Assembly (NCBI RefSeq): GCF_010183535.1
Contig: NC_071328.1
Coordinates: 4,650,001 to 4,714,000 of the forward strand
Length of the DNA stretch: 64,000 bases
From: Caenorhabditis remanei
Lineage: Eukaryota > Nematoda > Chromadorea > Rhabditida > Rhabditidae
Direction of reading: 5' to 3'
Position numbers and translations under genes: made by a program. The notes below the pieces were generated by a model, which made no database searches, had not been told where the DNA came from, and saw only the letters and a list, made by a program, of their open reading frames with translations. Shown here in pieces: positions 57,801-64,000 of the stretch (positions are counted from its first letter, which is position 1; every line of letters starts with the position of its first letter).

Positions 57801-60143
57801 TTATGAGCTACATATGGCTCTGGGACAGGCATACATGATTGAAAAGTTTGGAATCTCGGAGAATTGTTTCAATTTAGAAATTATTGAAAAAATTTTTACG
57901 ACCTAAACCAAGTTCTAAACAATTTTTCCGATCTAAATACCTTTAAAAATTTTCGCCATAAAAAATATTCAATTCCAGACGAAAAAGTATGTCTGCAGGT
58001 TCGTTCAAATTGCCATAGAGCCACAATCCCTTTTTGAGAATCGCGAAATGATTACAAACCTTCTCAAATTCAAGACAGGTTGAACTGAAAATTTGAAAAT
58101 TTCCGGTTCCAAAAATCAATCCATATTTCAAAAATCACAAATCCTCGCAGTAAAACCATTTGAAAACAGGTGGACAACAACAACACAGCTGGTTGCGACC
58201 CAACATTAGGCGGCAAAATGCGAATGAAAAAACCACTTTTGTACCAAGGTCACGTGGCAGACAACGAATCCGACGGCGACGAATTCAAAGAAAAACAACA
58301 ACAACATCTGGAGGAGAGAATGATGAAGACAATGTACTTTAGATGAGGAAAATAGAAAGAAAAAGAATAAGAAAAAAAAGTTCCGTCTTTTTCTCGTATT
58401 TTCTCGTTTCTCGTGCATGGGGCGGAAATTTGTAATTAGAGGGAGAGAAGGTTTTTCGTCCATCGGTTTCCAATTAATTGGAATTTTTAGATTGCGAATT
58501 CCGAATTCCACTGGATAAAAATGAGGAATAAATATGAATTCTCGGTGTGGAAAACACGACTGATTTTATCACTTATGACATGTCCACTTTATGCCATTGC
58601 GTGCGTACAGCCTGTTATCCCCCCTTCGGTTTCTTCCAATCTCGGGAGAGAAAAAGAAAATTATAAATGGGGGAAATGATATCCAAAAGATAACAATAGA
58701 CAACCATCACTTTCTCTTCTTGGAAAGGAGAAATCAATGGAATACCCGGAAATGTGTTGTTTTGAGTGAAACGTTTTCAGAGATGAAAACTCACAACTGT
58801 GTTTGATGAAATCTGCTCCAGCTACTTGTCCAATCGGTTTGGCGTACGAAACATCGGCACTCGAATCACTGATTGTTGTCTCGTTGTTGACCGTCTGAAA
58901 ACAAATTTTTGATTAATTTGGGACGAAAGTGCATTTTTTGTTTTTAGAATCTATTTAAACTTATATTTTTTCTCAGAATGTCTAGGAAAACTTGGGAATT
59001 CAATTCTTAAATTATTATGTACTTTGGAGTTTTGTTTATTATCTAGATTTACGTCACTGAAATCATATAGTGTCAATTTAATTGCATTTTCGCTAAAAAT
59101 TCCAGAATATTGGATAGAAATTTGACTTTTTCAGCATTTTCGGCTAACTTTCTCGGAAAAATTTAAATTGTGCAACTAAATTTTGCGAAAATGCTCAAAA
59201 TGTCGAATGAAACTTCGTACAGAATTTCAAAAAATTGCGAGTTGCAGTACTATCTTTCACGAAATTAAAACATTTTCAGGAAAATGCGACTTTCAAAACT
59301 CCGTGTCTCTAACAGATATTAGGACGACACGCGTCTTACAATCGTGCTCTACCGAAACCTACGAAAATCCTGTACGAAATTGAGAGACTCAGAGAAAAAG
59401 ATACATTTTTCAAGGGAATTTCGGTGGAGCCCAGTTGGAAGAACAGTGCCGAGCCAATAGATAATTTCACATTTTTCTCAAATTTCTTTGATACTTTCAC
59501 GCTAAAATGCAAACGATTCTGATTTTGTGATGAAAATTTAGATTTTTTAAAGAAAAATACTTGAGCGAGTTTCAGCGAATTTCCACCTACTCTCTGCTAA
59601 ATTTTGACAAAAACTGGCATTTTTCAGTGTTTGTTAAAATTCAGACGCCTTTTTCGACATTTTTCCACGAAAAAACCAAAAAATTAACAAATATTCAATT
59701 CTCTTTTCCAAAAACCCTACAATTTCCAAACTCTCCTTTTTTGAATTTTTTTCTCGGGTCAGCTGATTATCCCATTATTTGTTTTCTCGTTCTCTCTCCC
59801 TTATTCAAATAAACAATAACTCTAAACTAAAGTTTTCTCCAATCGTCACTAAAAGCTTGACGTCGTTGTCGTCATCGTTATGTAGTATTTAGTGTATTTA
59901 CGCATGTAAAATCTCAAATTTCTTCTCCCCTGAAATAACAATAATTTCACACCGAAACAGCAGAGGAGACATCGAGTTTTCTGGTTTTTGAAACATAATC
60001 AAGTTCTCTCGTTTGTTCCTGGAGCGACCGACAAAAACATGTGTACATATAGGGAGACTGTATATATGTGACTCATATTTATATATAAATTGAAAAAAGA
60101 AGAAAAGGAAAAAACTAACCTGAACACCATACCCGTTGCTCAT
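45894..60143 (-). CDS. scpl-1: SCP-like small CTD phosphatase
   Basis: Longest-span model, minus strand: 60143-60120, 58894-58795, 51328-51230, 48939-48833, 48783-48670, 47377-47270, 46875-46626, 46572-46487, 46439-46359 and 45968-45894. It totals 347 residues with all phases consistent. The FCP/SCP domain fills the C-terminal half. It opens with [16 protein letters not shown] (the DxDxT/V catalytic loop with nucleophile Asp), then [67 protein letters not shown] and [20 protein letters not shown]. The family dephosphorylates serines, such as Ser5 of the RNA polymerase II CTD. The Cys/Trp-rich [16 protein letters not shown] segment in the 51328 exon resembles the palmitoylated membrane-proximal stretch of SCPs. 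Large introns carry MITEs. Two more first exons are listed separately. Confidence 0.92.
46066..46200. mobile_element. 145-bp TIR MITE in last scpl-1 intron
   Basis: Family member with TATTATCGCGGTACGCTTCT left end and 'gcgcagttgtaagaactgtgc' right arm. The terminal TAATA of the right end is lost. Confidence 0.75.
47466..47618 (-). CDS. scpl-1: scpl-1 alternative first exon (short form)
   Basis: ATG at 47618 opens 51 codons ([20 protein letters not shown]..., ending GLLSCKK) and reaches a GTATCA donor in phase 0, exactly the phase needed by the catalytic exon 47377-47270. Joining them gives a 250-residue protein with the complete phosphatase domain but without the Cys-rich membrane segment. 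It cannot be an internal cassette because the frame upstream of the ATG is closed (TGA in the phase-0 reading). The exon sequence is not known to me from other SCPs. Confidence 0.6.
49624..49689. mobile_element. Deleted 145-bp TIR MITE
   Basis: TATTAGCACGGCGCGCTTCT followed by 'ccgcgctctaccgaaaacg' and then directly by 'tgtgccgagataat'. The centre and most of the right arm are missing. Confidence 0.7.
49834..49976. mobile_element. 145-bp TIR MITE (reverse orientation)
   Basis: Full-length copy, TATTAGCTGGACACATTTCT to GTGCCGTGCTAATA, inverted relative to its neighbour at 49624. The two lie within 150 bp in a scpl-1 intron. Confidence 0.8.
50891..51033. mobile_element. 145-bp TIR MITE in scpl-1 intron
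   Basis: Full-length copy, TATTAGCACGGCACGCTTTT to TGCCGAGCTAATA; one of the best-preserved family members, so a good reference for the consensus. Confidence 0.82.
51422..52136 (-). CDS. scpl-1: scpl-1 alternative first exon (long form)
   Basis: Open from ATG at 52136 to a GTAAGA donor after 51422, ending in phase 1, the same phase as the 58894-58795 exon. It therefore splices correctly to 51328-51230 and gives a 544-residue isoform. The first 49 codons are Ser/Leu-rich and may be untranslated; the in-frame [20 protein letters not shown] at 51989 is an equally good start. The encoded region is disordered, proline- and serine-rich ([20 protein letters not shown]), with many possible phosphorylation sites. 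It replaces the short N-terminus of the distal form. Confidence 0.75.
52137..58794. other. Large scpl-1 intron / internal promoter region
   Basis: Non-coding as far as I can see. It probably contains the promoter of the long form just upstream of 52136. Features noticed are a MITE at 54289, a pyrimidine-rich minus-strand stretch at 54450-54950, and isolated plus-strand open stretches at 52226-52429 and 57458-57694 with no start context or splice support. 53000-53200 is GC-richer than the surroundings and includes a 'gcggcggcgacggtggcg' run. Confidence 0.5.
54289..54430. mobile_element. 145-bp TIR MITE
   Basis: Reverse-orientation family member from 'tattggctcagcacagttct' to 'catgccgttctaata', with a diverged left end. 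Confidence 0.75.
59318..59459. mobile_element. 145-bp TIR MITE in first scpl-1 intron
   Basis: From TATTAGGACGACACGCGTCT to 'agtgccgagccaata'; complete length with several substitutions in both arms. Confidence 0.78.
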
Positions 60144-63100
60144 TGTGCACTCTTCCAACAACTGAAAATTTGTATTGTTTCTGGAAGAGAGAATGAGACG
60201 CGCCTCCTGCAGAGCCAACACAATGGAGCTCGAGGGTCAGAGGTCTGAAAAGAGGAAGGTGATGGGAGGGGAACTGGAAGGAGCATTTAAAAATAGGAAT
60301 GAGAAGAGATAGAGAAAATGAGAGGAAAGGAAGAAGAAGCACGCACATACACGCACAAAAAAATAAAGGTCCATGATGATAAAAAAATAATAATAAGCAG
60401 GGGTGAAGAAGGAGAAAAAATGGAGAAAAGAAGAAGAAAAGAAAATGAACGATGGAGAAAATAGACAGAGATAGAGAGATGGAGAGAGAGACGATCGGTT
60501 GGGTGATAACAGCTGACTGAAAAATGAAAATGAATGAAGGAAGGGCAGAAACAGAAACACACGAGAAGAAGGTGATTCCTATTCGTATCGCACACGAGGA
60601 GTTGAAACGAGGAGCACGGAGAAGCAGTATCACAAGTGTTTCATGGATTCAGAGCATCAGTGTTGTATACTTTTTGTAGAAAGGGTTGAAAATTAGATAG
60701 TGGGTGTTTTGGGAGAGTTCCTAAAGGAAAACAGTTCTCATGAAGTTTCTGAAACCGAATTTTCAAGTTTTGCAGTTTCTTACTGTAAAACTGAAGGCTT
60801 CTGAAGCTCAAATGATGACAGTTTCGAAACAAACGGAATCCAGAACTTTCAGAAAAGTAGTTACAGTAAGAACTTTTGAACAGACAAGGAACCGATTTTC
60901 GCTCGGAGCTGAAATTCTGTTCGGTATAAACTTTTCGAAAAAGTTTTTCGGATAATTTTCGAAAAAACCGTTCGAAAAAATTTGGAAATTTCTTCCGAAA
61001 TTTTCGAAAATTGTAATTTCTCGATTTTTTCTGAACTTTTGTACTCAAAAACAGGTTTCTATGCGTCTGTCCATGAAACACTTACAGTTTTCATACAAAT
61101 TCAAGAATTTTGCCTCCGAAAAACACATTTTTCAGAGAGTAGAGAATTTTTATCAAAATATCGAAAACCCAAACTCTTTGGGAAAAATCGAATCTTTCCC
61201 TTTTTTTAAGCTCAAGAGAGCATCAATTTCGGCAAAATTTGTTAAATTTTTAGAAAAAATGTAAGAAAACTCCCTCAGGATACATACTACTTCGTCTGAT
61301 TCAGCAGAAAATTACATCAAAAATGCAACTTTTTCGAGACAAAACAATTACCCATTGAAAAAGACGAAAGCGAAACTTTACCGCAAACTTCTCCCCCCTT
61401 TAATTCTATTGTTATTTCCAATCATCATCCGCTGACCGTCTATGTGATTGACGGCGAGGGGGGGCCAGAAGTGACAGTCACCCAATTACTAGGGGTCTCG
61501 TCGTTATCATGCTGCCAAAATTGGTCATACACATACACCAACCCTCACGAAACTGGTTACCGCGTATAACTTTTATTCCTCTTTTTCTCTATCAAAATGA
61601 AAATACCAAGTTGGTGATGCTGGGTGGTAACGGGCGAATTCCAAAAAAGAGAATTTTCGCCCCCTTTTTCCAAAATTTCCAAAAATTTTCCCTTGGCATC
61701 ATGTTACACTATTCTCACTCTCTGTTGCCTCTCCTCCTCACTTCGATTGAATTCGGTTTTTTCGAGAATTCATAGTACGGAGACAGGTCGAACACGACGA
61801 TGTATCATAATGCTTTTTTCAGACAACAACGATCGACGACGTCTCATTGTTGCCATCCCTCTGGTGGTGATGACCTTCAATTTTTGAAAGGAGGCGCTTC
61901 ACTTTCTATCGGACATTTGGCGGTGTACTTTGTGTCGTTTCATATATAAACAACAAAAGATTATGTACTAGAATAGGGGAGAGAGAGACATTTTGATGAG
62001 GTTTTTATGACCTCTCTTTTCATATTGAAAGCCCAGGATTTTCCGCTTCAAATTTTTTGAACTTTTTTGCAGATCACATTCTACATGTAGATGACAAAGG
62101 GGGATGGCGAATCGCTTCACAAGAGTAGCTGGAATTGAATGAAACTTCAAAGTTATCGAAATTTTCTGAATCTCGAAGCACCATTTTCCTAACAGAAAAC
62201 GAGAATAGAGATGTGATGTCTGCGATTCTTCGTTTCTCATGTTCTTACTCTGTCTGCATCTCTTCTATCAGAGATTTTTCAGTAGAGCGTTATTTCTTCA
62301 TAACTGAACAACATGTACAAAAATTCAGAAGTTCGGAGTTTGATTTTCAGACAATGAGATACCAAATTTTAGAGAAACCTCATTCACTTTATGAGAGGAT
62401 TCGTTCGTTTCTATCTTTCCAAATCTCTAGAATATGAAAACACTCAATTTTTTATTTCCTTCACAATTATTTCTCGGAATTCTAGACAATCATTCGTCGT
62501 CGGGATGAAAAAAAAGAGTTGATGAGGGTTCTTTATGACTATTTCTTCAAGACCGGATTCTCTCCATCTTTGGTGAGGAGTAAGGTTAATAAAAGTGAGG
62601 GAAAAAACACATTGAACACAAGTGTTTTGTGATAATCAAAACAGCGTGACGGGGTGGAGGAACAATTGCCAAAAAAGAGAGAAACATGCGGGAATGATCG
62701 GTGGAAAAAATAGAAATAAAAAGCGTTGAGTGAGGCGCCCACACCATTTTTCGACAGTCATTTGGAGGCGAGAGGGAAACGTTCAGATGACGAGATACGT
62801 GGGATCCACGTGAAGAAGGGAGAGAGACGTAGAGAAGAAGAGAAGACTGTTTCCTCTCTCTATGCCTCTATATCTACGGTTTTTTCGCGCACACGCGGGA
62901 AGCGAAGCCAAAAAACGAGGTGTTGAAGAGGAAGAGAGTTTAGAGGACGGGAGCGAGAAGAGACGCAGAGATGGAGAGAGACACCCGAGATACTAGTAGA
63001 GAGTTACAGGTGTTGGAAGGAGGCACGTGTATGGTATTAGGAAAGGGGTCAGCGGAACAGAAAGAAATCCCGAGAAAGATGGAGAAGGAATCTCGAACAG

Positions 63101-64000
63101 CTAGATGTTAATCTAATGGAAAGATTTCTGATTTTGAATACCCAGGTTGGAAAACTTCAGAAGTTTTCAATAATTTTCACGATTTTTGTAGAATTTTTCT
63201 GATTCTCGGAAGCAGAAACTGTAAAAATCGCGAGAATTTAATCGAAAATTAGAGTTTTCAATCCGGAAACGCTTTTTCTGTCAGCAGAAAGTCAGAAGTT
63301 CCAGAAAGATTAGAAGAAGATTTCAGATTTTTTTTTTGGATATTCAGTATGAAATGAAAAGAAATTCGACAGAAAATCAGCTGGAAATTATCGGAATCTG
63401 ATGAAAACGCCAAAATCTGAAGAAAGAAAAGTCAACAATTTCAATTTTTCGGTCAAAATTTGAAGCTTTTGCCAGAAAAACTATTTTTTATTCGAATTTC
63501 AAAGATAATTGAAATTTTTAATGATTTTCTGACAAAATCTACAATTTTCAATCGAAATTTTTTCCAAAACTCGACTTCTAGTGATTATTGAGAGAAAAAA
63601 TCTGCAAAAATCGCAAAACAATTGGCAATATTTCGAATGAAAATTGAAATTTTAACGGCTTTTAAATGGCAAAATCCAATTTTCTTGGTAAAAACCAGAA
63701 AAAGTGAAAAAATTTTAAAAACTCATTCTTCAAATCAAAAACCTTTAAAAAATATCACAAGTTGCCCATTAAAAACTGAAAATATTGACGAAAACCACGT
63801 TCTTTCGCTCTCTGAAACGATACAAAGAGTTTGCCTGTCATTTCTTTTTTTGAAGTAAAGAGCAAATAGACGGAAAAAAAAGAGAGGAGGCAACGCAAAT
63901 AAATATACTAGATGTAGAAATAACTACTTTTGATTTTTGCGACAAATTTGCAGCGAGTTATCAGCTCAGCACAGTTCTTAAAACTGCGCTCCACCGAAAT
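60144..64000. other. Upstream region of scpl-1, no gene seen
   Basis: 60250-60640 is strongly purine-rich on the plus strand (pyrimidine-rich on the scpl-1 strand), consistent with a leader/promoter. 60730-63860 is AT-rich with short paired words such as 'tttcgaaaaa' and no exon chain on either strand. 62800-63010 is a second polypurine stretch with 'gagagacg' words. Confidence 0.5.
63957..64000. mobile_element. 145-bp TIR MITE, cut by window end
   Basis: The left arm only, 'cagctcagcacagttcttaa' then 'ctgcgctccaccgaaat', running off the end of the window. Reverse orientation. Confidence 0.7.

Noticed and set aside
60115..60633. 172-codon minus-strand ORF upstream of scpl-1
   Set aside because: Ser/Phe/Leu-rich translation of a pyrimidine-rich leader; the real coding start here is the short exon at 60143-60120 in another frame.

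Overview
The window is nuclear DNA from a nematode of the genus Caenorhabditis. Short AT-rich introns end in TTTCAG, several start codons sit directly after an acceptor-like TTTCAG (the usual context for spliced-leader addition), and the gene set is nematode-specific. mut-16 and scpl-1 sit next to each other in convergent orientation. These two are also neighbours on C. elegans chromosome I (cosmid B0379, from memory), so this is probably the orthologous chromosome I region of another Caenorhabditis species. All gene models below were built by hand from reading frame, splice sites and phase.

Layout. 1.6-7.2 kb (+): two secreted-protein genes, one unrecognised and one cysteine-rich Ly6/ET-module-like. 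7.5-13.4 kb (-): an 11-exon K+-dependent Na+/Ca2+ exchanger (NCKX, probably ncx-4). One of its introns holds a 920-bp foldback element that carries its own small two-exon gene. 13.4-31.4 kb: about 18 kb with no gene I can support, filled with GATTC-type satellites, short GC-rich hairpins, palindromic MITEs and tRNA-derived fragments. 31.4-37.5 kb (-): an accessory cluster with an F-box/FBA-type gene, two small membrane-protein ORFs and a four-helix membrane protein. 37.5-40.6 kb: nested inverted repeats. 40.7-44.8 kb (+): mut-16, scaffold of the germline Mutator foci that amplify small RNAs and silence transposons. 45.9-60.1 kb (-): scpl-1, an SCP/FCP-type phosphatase with three phase-compatible alternative first exons. 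60.1-64 kb: no gene seen.

Several TIR-bearing non-autonomous elements (about 145, 190 and 250 bp) recur through introns and intergenic DNA. The most unusual object is the foldback element at 9.9-10.8 kb. Its arms are tandem 14-16-bp subrepeats and its centre is a complete-looking spliced mini-gene with a poly(A) signal. The conserved genes (exchanger, MUT-16, phosphatase) have unrelated cellular roles; their proximity reflects synteny, not a pathway. The F-box/membrane-protein group is the only part that looks like a fast-evolving accessory locus.
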